A stretch of DNA of 64,000 nt from JAOUEA01 sp038249195 (GCA_038249195.1 JBBRWM010000004.1:186001-250000); one strand, 5' to 3'; numbered from the stretch's first letter, positions 8,339 through 17,711 are shown. Numbers and translations: made by a program. Notes: a model not told the origin generated them from the sequence alone.

Positions 8339-10293
8339 GCGAGCCGCGCGTGGCCCCCTACGGCACTTGGCCCTCCCCGATCACGCCCGCCATGCTCGCG
8401 GGCTCCGGCGTGGAGCTGGCCGAGCCGTGGATCGAGGACGGGGCGCTCTGGTGGCTCGAGTCACGGCCGGCGGAGGCGGGCCGCGGCGTGATCGTGCGCT
8501 CGGATCCGTGGTCCTCGCCCGCCGACATAACCCCTTCCGGCTTCAACGTGCGCACGAAGGTGCACGAGTACGGTGGCGGATCCTTCGCGCTGCATCGCGG
8601 CGTGGTGTTCTTCTCCAACTTCGAGGACCAACGCCTGTACCGCCAGGTGCCGGGGGAGCCCCCGCGGCCGATCACACCGGACACGCAAGGGCGCCACCGA
8701 TATGCCGACGCGAGGGTGACCGACGACGGGGCGCGTCTGATCTGCGTGCGGGAGCGTCATGAGGACGACGCGGTCCTCAACGAGCTGGTCGTCCTCGCGA
8801 CCGACGGCACCGGCGAGCCGCGGGCGATCGCGCAGGGTCGCGACTTCTACGCGGCGCCGCGGCTGTCTCCCAGCGGCACGCAACTCGCCTGGATCAGCTG
8901 GGACCTTCCCTGGATGCCGTGGGACGGATGCGAGCTGTGGGTGGCCGAGGTCGGGGCGGACGGCTCCCTGGGTGACGGACGGAAGGTCGCCGGCTCCGAC
9001 GGGACCGAGTCGATCTGGCAGCCGGCATGGAGTCCGCTGGGCGACCTCCACTTCGTCAGCGATCGAACGGGCTGGTGGAACCTGTACCGCGAGCGCGATG
9101 GCCGCGTCGACGCCCTCCATCCCTCGGATGCCGAATACGGCTGGCCGCACTGGGTGTTCGGGGGCAGTTCCTACGCGTTCCTGGGAGACGGTCGCATCGC
9201 GTGTCTGTACGACGACAGCGGCGTGCAGCACGTGGGCGCGCTCGACCCCGGCACGGGCGAGCTCATCGACCTGGACCTCCCCTACACCGCCGTCGTCTAT
9301 CCCTATCTGGTCGCCGAGGGCGAGCACATCGCGTTCGTCGCGGGATCCCCCACCATGCCCGAGCAACTCGTGTCCCTGGACTTCACGAGCCGAAGCGTGG
9401 AGGTGCTCCGCGAGTCTGCCGAGCTGGCCCTGGACGCTTCCCACGTGTCGAGCTCACGGGCGATCGCGTTCCCGACCGAAGGGGGGCTCACCGCGTATGC
9501 GCACTTCTACCCCCCGGCGAACCCCGAGGTGATCGCGCCCGCGGACGAACGACCGCCGTTGATCGTGATGAGCCACGGCGGCCCCACCTCGTCGCGGACG
9601 AACATCTTCGATCTCGCCAAACAGTTCTGGACCACCCGCGGGTTCGCCGTGGTGGACGTGAACTACGGAGGGAGCACCGGACATGGGCGCGCGTATCGCG
9701 AGCGGCTGAACGGCACCTGGGGCATCACCGACATGGAGGATTGCCGCAACGCCGCGCGATCCCTCGCCCGGGAGGGTGCCGTGGACCCGGAACGGTTCCT
9801 GATCCGCGGCGGCAGCGCCGGCGGTTACACGACGCTGTGCGCGCTCACGTTTCAAGACGACTACGCGGCCGGGACGAGCTACTTCGGGATCAGCGATCTC
9901 GAGCCGTTCGCGCAGCCCGGCGGTACGCACAAGTTCGAGTCGCGCTACGAGCACACGCTGATCGGGCCCTATCCGCAGGAGGTCGAGCGCTACCGTGCCC
10001 GGTCCCCGATCCATTTCGTCGATCGGATCTCCACGCCCATGCTGGTCCTGCAGGGTGCCGAGGACGAGGTCGTGCCTCCCGCGCAAGCGGAGGTGATGGT
10101 CGAGGCGCTCGAGGCCAAGGGTCTGCCCCACGCCTACCTCCTGTTCGAGGGCGAGCAGCACGGGTTCCGGGCGGCCGAGACGATCCGGGCCTCGTACGAG
10201 GCGGAGCTGTCCTTCTACGCACAGATCCTGCGGTTCGAGCCTGATGGCGACATCCCACGGCTCGCGATCGAACACCTGGGCGACCGAGCCTGA
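8335..10293 (+). CDS. S9-family prolyl oligopeptidase / acylaminoacyl peptidase
   Basis: 652 residues. An N-terminal beta-propeller (~1-390) is followed by an alpha/beta hydrolase. The triad is readable: Ser494 in GGSAGGY, Asp577 in the GAEDEVVPP segment and His609 in EQHGF. HGGPTS precedes the Ser by ~80 residues and would form the oxyanion hole. S9 enzymes of this layout cleave short peptides or acylated N-termini. No signal peptide, so cytoplasmic. ATG 8335 overlaps the stop of the preceding methyltransferase gene. The transcript probably ends at the 14-bp hairpin at 10322-10354. Confidence 0.93.
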   Translation: MSEPRVAPYGTWPSPITPAMLAGSGVELAEPWIEDGALWWLESRPAEAGRGVIVRSDPWSSPADITPSGFNVRTKVHEYGGGSFALHRGVVFFSNFEDQRLYRQVPGEPPRPITPDTQGRHRYADARVTDDGARLICVRERHEDDAVLNELVVLATDGTGEPRAIAQGRDFYAAPRLSPSGTQLAWISWDLPWMPWDGCELWVAEVGADGSLGDGRKVAGSDGTESIWQPAWSPLGDLHFVSDRTGWWNLYRERDGRVDALHPSDAEYGWPHWVFGGSSYAFLGDGRIACLYDDSGVQHVGALDPGTGELIDLDLPYTAVVYPYLVAEGEHIAFVAGSPTMPEQLVSLDFTSRSVEVLRESAELALDASHVSSSRAIAFPTEGGLTAYAHFYPPANPEVIAPADERPPLIVMSHGGPTSSRTNIFDLAKQFWTTRGFAVVDVNYGGSTGHGRAYRERLNGTWGITDMEDCRNAARSLAREGAVDPERFLIRGGSAGGYTTLCALTFQDDYAAGTSYFGISDLEPFAQPGGTHKFESRYEHTLIGPYPQEVERYRARSPIHFVDRISTPMLVLQGAEDEVVPPAQAEVMVEALEAKGLPHAYLLFEGEQHGFRAAETIRASYEAELSFYAQILRFEPDGDIPRLAIEHLGDRA

Positions 10294-10321
10294 CCCGGGC
10301 CGTCGTCGGCGGTAGAGGGGT

Positions 10322-10354
10322 CGCAGGGAGCCGGGCGGAACCCGGCTCCCTGCG
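10322..10354 (+). terminator. Perfect 14-bp hairpin after the peptidase gene
   Basis: CGCAGGGAGCCGGG pairs perfectly with CCCGGCTCCCTGCG around a CGGAA loop. It lies between two convergent genes (peptidase and moaA) and can serve both strands. No U tract. Confidence 0.75.
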
Positions 10355-10450
10355 CAGGAGAGGGGGCGCGTCCTCTCGTGTCCAACGGTGCCAGGCCCGC
10401 ATGAACACGGGGTGTCCGGCGGGGGGCGGGTCGGGGAACAGCCCGAACGG

Positions 10451-11479
10451 CTACCCGCCGATCATCGACATGCTGCGCTCGGGCTGGACGAAGTCCGGGT
10501 GGTTGATGCGGTGCCCGGACCACTTGGCCCAGACGTTGGAGCGCATGAGGGCGACGAGATCCTCATCGGAGGCCCCCGCGCGCATCGGGCCCCGGAGGTC
10601 CGTTTCCTCCAGCGAGAACAGGCATGATCGCATCTGGCCCTCGGCCGTGAGCCGTAGGCGGTTGCACGTATCGCAGAAGGGCTTGGTCACGCTCGCGATC
10701 ACGCCGATCCCGCCCGGGGCGCCGTCCGCGAAGCCGTAGGACGCCGCCGGTTCCACTCCATGGGACGTGGCCCGCAAGGGGTAGGCCGCGTCGACGGCAT
10801 CGAGGATGCGTTGGGCGGGGACCACCTTCTCGCGCTCCCACTTGTGCTCGGCATCGAGCGGCATGTACTCGATGAAACGAACCTCGAACCCAGTCTCGCG
10901 GGCCCACCTGGCGAACGCGACCACCTCGTCGTCGTTCGTCCCGCCGATCACGACGGTGTTGATCTTCACGGGCGTGAGCCCGGCGCCGACGGCGGCCCTG
11001 AGGCCGCTCAGCACCTTCTCCAGGGCGTCGCGCCTGGTCATCTCGGCGAACCGATGCTGCATCAGCGAGTCGCAGGACACGGTGGCACGGTCGACGCCGG
11101 CCTCGGCCAGCGGTGCGGCGAGCCGATCCAGGAGCACCCCGTTGGTGGTGATGGAGATGTCCAGGTCCGGTCCCACGCCGCGGAACATCCGCACGAGCGT
11201 GGGGAGATCGGCCCGGACGGTGGGCTCTCCGCCCGTGACCTTGATCGATCGCACCCCCAAACCCACGAAGATCCCCAAAAGCCGCGTGAGCTCCTCGAAC
11301 GTGAGGATCTCTTCCTTGGGCAGCCAGGCGAGGCCCTCTGCGGGCATGCAGTACGTACAGCGGAAATTGCACCGATCCGTCACGGAGACCCGCAGGTCAT
11401 CGGCGACGCGCCCGAAGGAGTCGACCAACGGGCCGTCGGACGGCGCGGGTTCCGTGGGTGGTGACCATGACGTCGTCAT
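10451..11479 (-). CDS. moaA: GTP 3',8-cyclase MoaA (radical SAM, molybdenum cofactor)
   Basis: 342 residues. The radical SAM cluster motif CNFRCTYC lies near the N-terminus, followed by GGEP; the C-terminal second [4Fe-4S] site is FCDTCNRLRLTAEGQMRSCL. MoaA converts GTP to 3',8-cyclo-GTP, the first step of molybdopterin synthesis. The C-terminal end SGHRINHPDFVQPERSMSMIGG matches MoaA tails except that the usual GG doublet is not the very end motif in all family members. Start at ATG 11479, 7 nt downstream of a TACCCT -10 box (minus strand). The DUF6457 gene lies 34 nt upstream in the same direction. Confidence 0.95.
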   Translation of the reverse strand: MTTSWSPPTEPAPSDGPLVDSFGRVADDLRVSVTDRCNFRCTYCMPAEGLAWLPKEEILTFEELTRLLGIFVGLGVRSIKVTGGEPTVRADLPTLVRMFRGVGPDLDISITTNGVLLDRLAAPLAEAGVDRATVSCDSLMQHRFAEMTRRDALEKVLSGLRAAVGAGLTPVKINTVVIGGTNDDEVVAFARWARETGFEVRFIEYMPLDAEHKWEREKVVPAQRILDAVDAAYPLRATSHGVEPAASYGFADGAPGGIGVIASVTKPFCDTCNRLRLTAEGQMRSCLFSLEETDLRGPMRAGASDEDLVALMRSNVWAKWSGHRINHPDFVQPERSMSMIGG

Positions 11480-11486
11480 CGAAGTC

Positions 11487-11492
11487 AGGGTA
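11487..11492 (-). promoter_or_regulatory. Candidate leaderless -10 box of moaA
   Basis: TACCCT on the minus strand, 7 nt before ATG 11479; no Shine-Dalgarno sequence is present. Confidence 0.5.
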
Positions 11493-11513
11493 ACCCGTCC
11501 GACGCTCAATGGG

Positions 11514-11762
11514 CTATGGCCCGGGGACCTGCATCGTCGAGCGGACGGTTTCCAGCACCGCGCCGAGGGCCTCGGCCGGCGTGGCACCACCGGCCACGCG
11601 CACGCCCGCTGCGACGCCGGCGAGGTAGGCCGACAGGGGCGCGTCTTTGCGCTGCGCGTGGTGGGCGACGTCCCGCGAGACCAGGAGCAGCGACGCCTCC
11701 TGCGCCTCATCGAGGGGGGAGACCCCCAACGCGAGCGCCAGCGCGTCAGTCCACTCGCTCAT
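11514..11762 (-). CDS. DUF6457 domain protein (molybdenum-cofactor-associated)
   Basis: 82 residues. A small helical protein (WTDALALALG, LLLVSRDVAHHAQRKDAPLSAYLAGVAAG) of the DUF6457 type, known in actinobacteria mainly as a neighbour of, or fused to, molybdopterin biosynthesis proteins. Its position directly upstream of moaA and divergent from mogA-xdhC supports a role in that pathway, but no activity is known. Start at 11762 follows a clear AGGAGGA. The open frame continues far upstream but this reflects GC-rich antisense reading. Confidence 0.85.
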   Translation of the reverse strand: MSEWTDALALALGVSPLDEAQEASLLLVSRDVAHHAQRKDAPLSAYLAGVAAGVRVAGGATPAEALGAVLETVRSTMQVPGP

Positions 11763-11843
11763 GTCGTCCTCCTGCGGGCTCGGTGGCGACGAGTGTCCCA
11801 TGCGGGGCGGGTCGCGAACCGTTCCAGATGCGAGGATGGACCC

Positions 11844-13091
11844 ATGATCGAAGCGGTGCGCGCGGCGGTCCTCACGGTCTCCGACGGAGTCACGGGCGGG
11901 ACGCGCGATGACGTCTCGGGCGACCTCGCCGAAGAGCTGTTGCGCGGGGCGGGGTTCGATGTGGCCACGCGCGCCGCGACGCCCGATGAGCGACCGCCGA
12001 TCGAGGCGGCGCTGCGCGAGCTCGCGTCGTCCCACGCCGTGGTCGTCTCCACCGGAGGAACCGGGTTCGGCCCCCGCGACGTGACGCCCGAGGCTACCCG
12101 TGCGGTGATCGACCGAGAGGCGCCGGGCCTGGCGGAACTCATGCGCGGGAAGGGACTTGCGCATACGCCCATGGCCGCCCTGTCGCGCGCCGTGGTCGGC
12201 ACCCTCGGTTCGGCGCTCGTGGTCAACCTGCCGGGCAGCCCCAGTGCGGTCCGCGAAGGCCTCGAGGCCATCCTTCCGCTCGTGCCCCATGCCGTGGAGC
12301 TCATGGGAGGGCGGACGGGCGCGCATCCCACCGGCCATGCGGACCTGCCGACCGCCGCATCCGAGACCGCCGACGCGCCCCGCGGGGACGGAACCGTCAC
12401 CATCACGGCCGTGAAGCAGATCGGCGCCCCGCCGTGTCCGGTGGGCGCTCGGATCGTGCTGGGGGCGGGTGGACCGCTCGAGGGGACGCTCGGGTGCGCG
12501 GAGTTCGACGCCGCCGCCCTGGACGTGGCTGCCGAGGTGCTCGCGTCCGGCGAGGGACCGAGTACCAGGACGTTCCATCACGACCTCGGCGATCTCGAGG
12601 TCTTCGTCGAGCCCGCCCACCTCTCGCCGTCGTTGGTGGTCATCTCGGCGAACCCCGTGTCGCTCGCGCTCCTCGCGCTCGGCAAACGACTGGCCTACCG
12701 CACGATCCTCGTGGAGCCGCGCGCCGAGCGGATCACGGCCGAGCATCGCCGGGAGGCAGACGCGGTGGTCGGCGCGATCGCGGACCTGCGTCTCGATGCG
12801 AGGACCGACGCCGTGCTGACGGATCACGACGCGCCTGGCGTCGCGTCCTCGATCGCGGCCATCCTGCGATCCCCTGTTCGCTTCGTGGGAGTGATGGGGA
12901 GCCGTCGCCACGTCGGTCCGTATGTCGAGGAGCTCAAGGCGAACGGGTTCGGGCAGGAGGATCTGGCCCGGATCCGGTCCCCGGTGGGGATCGACGTCGG
13001 TGCGAGGTCTCCGGAGGAGATCGCCTTGTCGATCGCCGCGGGTCTGGTGGCGGCGAGCGCCGGCCGCGACGGCGGATGGCTCGACCGTTGA
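11844..13091 (+). CDS. MogA/MoaB molybdopterin protein fused to XdhC-like chaperone
   Basis: 415 residues, two domains. Residues ~1-160 are a MogA/MoaB domain (TVSDGVTGGTRDD, STGGTGFGPRDVTPEAT, LPGSPSAVREGL), which adenylylates molybdopterin before molybdenum insertion. Residues ~190-415 are XdhC-like: GCAEFDA near its start, a Rossmann strand LVVISANPVSLALLALG, and the C-terminal FVGVMGSRR and SPVGIDVGARSPEEIALSIAAGLVAA. XdhC binds molybdenum cofactor and delivers it, sulfurated, to xanthine dehydrogenase-type enzymes. The fusion would pass the cofactor from maturation to delivery. ATG 11844 follows AGGATGGA. The sulfatase starts 12 nt downstream. Confidence 0.9.
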   Translation: MIEAVRAAVLTVSDGVTGGTRDDVSGDLAEELLRGAGFDVATRAATPDERPPIEAALRELASSHAVVVSTGGTGFGPRDVTPEATRAVIDREAPGLAELMRGKGLAHTPMAALSRAVVGTLGSALVVNLPGSPSAVREGLEAILPLVPHAVELMGGRTGAHPTGHADLPTAASETADAPRGDGTVTITAVKQIGAPPCPVGARIVLGAGGPLEGTLGCAEFDAAALDVAAEVLASGEGPSTRTFHHDLGDLEVFVEPAHLSPSLVVISANPVSLALLALGKRLAYRTILVEPRAERITAEHRREADAVVGAIADLRLDARTDAVLTDHDAPGVASSIAAILRSPVRFVGVMGSRRHVGPYVEELKANGFGQEDLARIRSPVGIDVGARSPEEIALSIAAGLVAASAGRDGGWLDR

Positions 13092-13103
13092 GCGGCCGGC
13101 CCG

Positions 13104-14546
13104 GTGGAACCCCCGCGGCGTAGGCGGCGGATCCGCCGCTGGTTCGCCGCTTCGGTGGTCGCGCTCGCGGCAGCGGCGGTGCTCCCGTGGACCGGAGCCG
13201 TGTCCCCAGCGCGCGTGCTTCCCAACGTGATCATCATCCTCACGGACGACCAGACGCTCGACACGTTGCCCTCGGACCCCCCGGCGATGCCCTGGCTCCA
13301 GTCGCAGATCTTCCAAGGAGCCGCCGGCGGCTGGCGCTGGTTCCCCGACGCTATCTTGAGCACGCCACTGTGCTGCCCGTCCCGGGCCACCATCCTCACG
13401 GGCCGCTACGCCCACAACACGGGTGTTCAGGGCAACGGCGAGGGCGAGAACCTCGACGAGTCGCAGACGCTCGCCACCTGGCTGAGCGCCGCCGGCTACC
13501 GGACCGGTTTGTTCGGCAAGTACCTGAACGGCTATCCGTGGGATCGCGGTCCCTACGTGCCTGCGGGCTGGTCGCGGTTCGTCGGCAAGAGCAACCGCGA
13601 CCAGGGTCAGACCTACTACGGCTACGAGGAGATCGATCAGGGCGTTCCCTTGTTCCCCGGCCGGGGGCCCGACGCCTACGCCACCGACCACTTCGCGGAT
13701 CTCACCGTGTCGTTCCTGCGCTCGACGCCCATCGACCAGCCCTTCTTCGCGATGTATACCCCGTCGGCACCGCACGCCCCGTGGCTCCCGGCGCCTCGAG
13801 ACGCGGGCGCCTTCGCGGATGCGCCCGTGCCCGTGGCGTCCCAGCGCCTCCTGAACGATGTGCGCGGCAAGCCGTTGTGGATCCGCGAGCGCCCACCGAT
13901 CTCGGCCGCGCGCGCGGCGAAATACCGACGGGAGGATCGGCAAGAGCGCGCGACCCTGCTCGCCGTGGATGACGCGGTCCGGCGGATCGTCGAGACGGTA
14001 GCCGCGCGCTGGGAGCTCGATCGAACGGTGATCTTCTTCCTCACCGACAACGGCTACGCCTTCGGAGAACACCGGTGGCACGGCAAGAAATGCGCCTATG
14101 AGCCCTGCATCCGGACCCCGTTCGCGGTGCTGGCGCCCTGGGGCGGACCCGCCACCGTTCCCCAACTCGTTTCCAACGTCGATCTCGCGGCGACGGTGGC
14201 CGATCTCGCGGGCGTAGACCCGGGGGTGCCGCAGGACGGCCAGAGCCTCGCGGCCCTCCTGGGCGCCCCAGGCGCCGCGCCACCTCCCGATCCCGCGCGT
14301 CCCCTGCTGATCGAGTGGGCCGGGGACCGGGACGTGCCGCCGTGGCGAGGGGTGCGCACGCCGAACTTCGCCTACATCGAGAACGCGGACGGGACCGTGG
14401 AGCTCTACGACCTCGGCGGCCGGCTGGGTCCGCCGGATCCCGACGAGATCCACAACGTCGCCGCTCTCCCCCGGTACACGCGCGTGCGCAGGGAACTCGC
14501 AAACACGCTGGTCGTACTGGCTTCTCGCGGCAAAGGCGCCGAGTAG
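13104..14546 (+). CDS. Exported sulfatase (formylglycine-dependent type)
   Basis: 480 residues. A basic N-terminus (RRRRRIRRW) and a hydrophobic segment to about residue 35 form a signal peptide or anchor. The alkaline-phosphatase-superfamily start PNVIIILTDDQ gives metal-binding Asp residues, and Cys90 in CCPSRATILTGRYAHNTG fits the C-x-P-S-R sulfatase signature, the Cys being the formylglycine precursor. FLTDNGYAFGEHRWHGKK holds the distal metal and active-site residues. It hydrolyses sulfate esters outside the membrane; the substrate is unknown. GTG start. Followed by another exported phosphatase-superfamily gene 13 nt downstream. Confidence 0.9.
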   Translation: MEPPRRRRRIRRWFAASVVALAAAAVLPWTGAVSPARVLPNVIIILTDDQTLDTLPSDPPAMPWLQSQIFQGAAGGWRWFPDAILSTPLCCPSRATILTGRYAHNTGVQGNGEGENLDESQTLATWLSAAGYRTGLFGKYLNGYPWDRGPYVPAGWSRFVGKSNRDQGQTYYGYEEIDQGVPLFPGRGPDAYATDHFADLTVSFLRSTPIDQPFFAMYTPSAPHAPWLPAPRDAGAFADAPVPVASQRLLNDVRGKPLWIRERPPISAARAAKYRREDRQERATLLAVDDAVRRIVETVAARWELDRTVIFFLTDNGYAFGEHRWHGKKCAYEPCIRTPFAVLAPWGGPATVPQLVSNVDLAATVADLAGVDPGVPQDGQSLAALLGAPGAAPPPDPARPLLIEWAGDRDVPPWRGVRTPNFAYIENADGTVELYDLGGRLGPPDPDEIHNVAALPRYTRVRRELANTLVVLASRGKGAE

Positions 14547-14559
14547 ACTGCCGCCGAGC

Positions 14560-16128
14560 ATGCAACAGCGCCCCGGCCCCATCCTTCGGCCCGCCCGATC
14601 CCGCCGACCTAGCCACCAGCAGGTCATGCGTCGGCGCGCGTTCGTCGCGTTCGCCCTGGTCGCCCTGATCGCCATCGTGTGGTTCGTGTTCCAGCCGTTC
14701 GGTGGCGGCACCCAGCAGGCGGGTGGGAAGGCAGGCGGCACGTTCGGCGGTCAGGCGCAGGGCGTCGGCTCGGACGGATCCAACCCCGGGGCCATCGTGG
14801 CGGGGGACAACCCCATCAAGCACGTGGTCTTCATCGTCAAGGAGAACCGGACGTTCAACAACTACTTCGCCGCCTACGGCCACGGGGCCGTCGGAACCAC
14901 GAGCGGGAAGACCATCACGTGCTCGACCTCGACACACTCGTGCCAGCCGGGCGACAACTACGAGCTCACGAAGGCCCCCGACATCGCGGCGCACGACATC
15001 ACGCACGGGTTCTCCTCGGGGCTGTACTCCATCAACGGCGGGCAGATGAACGGGTTCAACATCATCGGGCTGGGCGCGGACATGTCCGGCTACTCCTACT
15101 TCGACCGCGAGGGGCTCCCCGCGTATTGGAAGTATGCGGATCGTTTCGTGCTCGCGGATCATTTCTTCACATCGATGTACGGGCCCACCTTCCCCGAGCA
15201 CCTCTACACCGTGGCCGCCCAGGCGTACGGGATCGTGGACAACAAGCAAACGGTGGACCACCCGGGGAGCTACTGCGACGACCCCACCGAGTTCACCCCG
15301 CATTTCCCCCTCGACAAGCTGTCCCAGCAGGACCTTGCGACCATCATGCAGACGGAGAACCACATCACGAAGGACTACCCGAACCAGCTCTTCAAGATCT
15401 CTGCCTACTGGGAACCCACGCGCACGTGCGTGCCCATCCGCTCGCTCCCGGCCAAGTTGCAGGATGCCGGCATCGACTGGAAGTACTACGCCGAGAAGGA
15501 CCACTGGATGAACGCGCTGCAGGCCATCCGCCACGATCGCAACACGCCGGCCGTATGGTCCAAGGTGCAGGACCCCGAGAACTTCATCACCGACATCAAG
15601 GACGGCAACATGCCCGCGGTGTCGTGGCTCATCCCGCCGGAGCCGTACAACGAGCATCCCGGCGACAACGATCCCAACAGCCCCTCCTACTCGCCCATCT
15701 CCGTGTGCGCGGGCGAGAACTGGACCGTGAACCAGATCAACACGGTGATGGATTCTCAGTACTGGCCGTCGACCACGATCGTCGTTGTCTGGGACGACTT
15801 CGGGGGGTTCTACGACCCCGTGAAGCCGCCCCACTACGACGTGATGGGCTTCGGGCCTCGCACGCCCGCGTTGATCATCTCGCCGTACACGCGCGCCGGG
15901 GGGAACCCGGACGGAGGGTCGGTCGACCACACGACGTACGAGTTCTCCTCCGTCCTCAAGTTCATCGAGGAGCTCCACGGCTTGAAGCCCCTCACGGACC
16001 GTGACGCACAGGCCGACCCGCTCCGCGGAGCGTTCGACTTCACCCAGCCCCCGCGCCTGGACAAGGTCGATCTCCCGCTTCGCAGCGATTGCCCTTACGG
16101 CACGAACGCGAGCGACCTGGGCGGCTGA
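14560..16128 (+). CDS. Membrane-anchored phosphoesterase (phospholipase C / AcpA family)
   Basis: 522 residues. One N-terminal membrane segment (~24-46, AFVAFALVALIAIVWFVF) then a Gly/Gln-rich linker and a PF04185-type phosphoesterase domain beginning IKHVVFIVKENRTFNNYF, with conserved Glu-Asn for metal binding. Further family blocks are PTFPEHLYTVAAQ, MPAVSWLIPP and IVVVWDDFGGFYD. Such enzymes release phosphate or polar head groups from phospholipids or phosphomonoesters at the cell surface. No Shine-Dalgarno; TAGACT (14544-14549), overlapping the sulfatase stop codon, lies 10 nt upstream and may give a second start of transcription. Confidence 0.88.
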   Translation: MQQRPGPILRPARSRRPSHQQVMRRRAFVAFALVALIAIVWFVFQPFGGGTQQAGGKAGGTFGGQAQGVGSDGSNPGAIVAGDNPIKHVVFIVKENRTFNNYFAAYGHGAVGTTSGKTITCSTSTHSCQPGDNYELTKAPDIAAHDITHGFSSGLYSINGGQMNGFNIIGLGADMSGYSYFDREGLPAYWKYADRFVLADHFFTSMYGPTFPEHLYTVAAQAYGIVDNKQTVDHPGSYCDDPTEFTPHFPLDKLSQQDLATIMQTENHITKDYPNQLFKISAYWEPTRTCVPIRSLPAKLQDAGIDWKYYAEKDHWMNALQAIRHDRNTPAVWSKVQDPENFITDIKDGNMPAVSWLIPPEPYNEHPGDNDPNSPSYSPISVCAGENWTVNQINTVMDSQYWPSTTIVVVWDDFGGFYDPVKPPHYDVMGFGPRTPALIISPYTRAGGNPDGGSVDHTTYEFSSVLKFIEELHGLKPLTDRDAQADPLRGAFDFTQPPRLDKVDLPLRSDCPYGTNASDLGG

Positions 16129-16138
16129 TCCTGGGGGC

Positions 16139-17575
16139 TCAGGCGGGGGTCGGCTCGACCCAGCGCGCGTCGGGGAGCCCCGCGGCGATCTGCGCGCGCC
16201 ACCACGCCTGGCCCTCTTCGGGGAGCGTGTAGATCGGATCGAAGTAGACGTACTCGCGGCTGAGGCCGTCGGGATCGTGGGTCTCGATGCCTGTGCGATA
16301 GTTCTTCGTCCAGGTCGAGATCCCCTTGGTCCGGTCGTAGTCCTTCAGCATGTGGACCCATCGCTTCCCCACGAACGGGACGTCACAGATCACGCGGGGG
16401 GTCGCGAACCCGGGCAGGTAGCCGAGCAGCTGGTACTGCAGGTCCTGCGCCTCCTGCACCGAGGTGCGCCAATGCTCCGCGTTGGGGATCATGTCGCACA
16501 TGTAGAAGTAGTAGGGCATGACCTTGGCGTGATCCAAGAGCATGAAGCAAAGGTCGAGCAGGTCGTTGGGAGCCGTGTTCACGCCGCGGAGCAGCACACC
16601 CTGGTTGCGCACGTCTCGGAAGCCGGAGTCCAGCACCATCCGAACAGCTTGGCCCACGAGGGGGGTCACCTGCTGGGCGCAATTCACATGCGTGTGCACG
16701 GCGATATCGACGCCGCGCTCGACCGCCGTCGCGCCCATGCGCCCGAACGCCGCCTTGACGTCGTCCTGGAGGAAATGCTGGGGGATCCCCATGAGGCCCT
16801 TGGTAGCGATCCGGATGTCGCGGATGTTCTCGATGTCGAGCAGATCCATCACGAACGCCTCCAGGCGTTTCACGGGAACGTTCGCCATATCGCCGCCCGA
16901 GACCACCACGTCGCGAACCTGCGGCGTCTTGCGGAGGTAGTCGAGCATGAGCTCCCACCGCTCGTTCTGCTTGGTCTCGAACTTGTACTTGAGGACCTGC
17001 AACGTGTCGTTGCCCACGAGATCCATGCGCGTGCAGTGACCGCAATACTGCGGGCACGTCGGGATCAGCTCCGCGAGGACCTTGGTCGGATAGCGGTGCG
17101 TGAGCCCCTCGACGGCCCACATGTCCGCCTCGTGCAGCGAGTCTCGCGAGGCCATCGGGTGGCTCGCCCACTCCGGCTCGCGCTCGGAGAACGCCGGGGC
17201 CATGTAGCGTCGCACGCGGTCGCGGCGAAGATCCTCGACCTCCATCGTATTGAGCATCTGCGGGGGGATGAGCATCGACATGGTCGCCCGCTCCTGCTGG
17301 TCCCGCCGGATGTCCCCGAGGAGGTCGTCGGTGAGGAGATCGCCGAAGGCTTCCTTGAACTCCTTGAGGTTCTTGACCGAGTGTGCGCGCTGCCACTGGG
17401 CGGAATGCCACTGGTCGGCCGTGACCTCCCGATATCCGGGGATGCGGGTCCAGTCCGGCTCCTCATATGCTCGTTCGAGCGGGTAGCGGAACGGCTGATC
17501 CTCGGCCGCGTGGGCGTGCGCCTCGCGATGTCCCGGCCGGATCTGCGATACCGCTGCTTCGGTCTCCACGCTCAT
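16139..17575 (-). CDS. kamA: Lysine 2,3-aminomutase-like radical SAM enzyme
   Basis: 478 residues. The radical SAM cysteines are Cys174, Cys178 and Cys181 in CPQYCGHC. The PLP lysine is probably that of the PFVGKRW block, and both substrate-binding aspartates of lysine aminomutases have counterparts (YMCDMI and ICDVPF). The family interconverts L-lysine and L-beta-lysine using SAM, PLP and an iron-sulfur cluster. With both Asp residues present lysine is more likely than glutamate as substrate, though the extended N-terminus (~110 residues before the core) places it in a less studied subgroup. Start at 17575 after AGGGGGTG. Monocistronic, convergent with the phosphoesterase gene. Confidence 0.85.
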   Translation of the reverse strand: MSVETEAAVSQIRPGHREAHAHAAEDQPFRYPLERAYEEPDWTRIPGYREVTADQWHSAQWQRAHSVKNLKEFKEAFGDLLTDDLLGDIRRDQQERATMSMLIPPQMLNTMEVEDLRRDRVRRYMAPAFSEREPEWASHPMASRDSLHEADMWAVEGLTHRYPTKVLAELIPTCPQYCGHCTRMDLVGNDTLQVLKYKFETKQNERWELMLDYLRKTPQVRDVVVSGGDMANVPVKRLEAFVMDLLDIENIRDIRIATKGLMGIPQHFLQDDVKAAFGRMGATAVERGVDIAVHTHVNCAQQVTPLVGQAVRMVLDSGFRDVRNQGVLLRGVNTAPNDLLDLCFMLLDHAKVMPYYFYMCDMIPNAEHWRTSVQEAQDLQYQLLGYLPGFATPRVICDVPFVGKRWVHMLKDYDRTKGISTWTKNYRTGIETHDPDGLSREYVYFDPIYTLPEEGQAWWRAQIAAGLPDARWVEPTPA

Positions 17576-17711
17576 GGTGCACCCCCTGGTCGGCAAAGAT
17601 GCGCGCAGGCCTCGATCGAGGGCCGTGCACGGAAGGATGATCCTCGGAAGACGTCCATGGTACCCGAAGACCATCCGGCAGAACCAGGGTGGAACCGAAG
17701 GATATTCGGCG

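Noticed and set aside
11514..14741. Very long open frame on the minus strand (over 1000 codons) across mogA-xdhC and the sulfatase
   Set aside because: Antisense reading of GC-rich genes; only its last 82 codons (DUF6457, with AGGAGGA before the start) look like a protein. The rest is Arg/Gly/Asp-rich with no domain.
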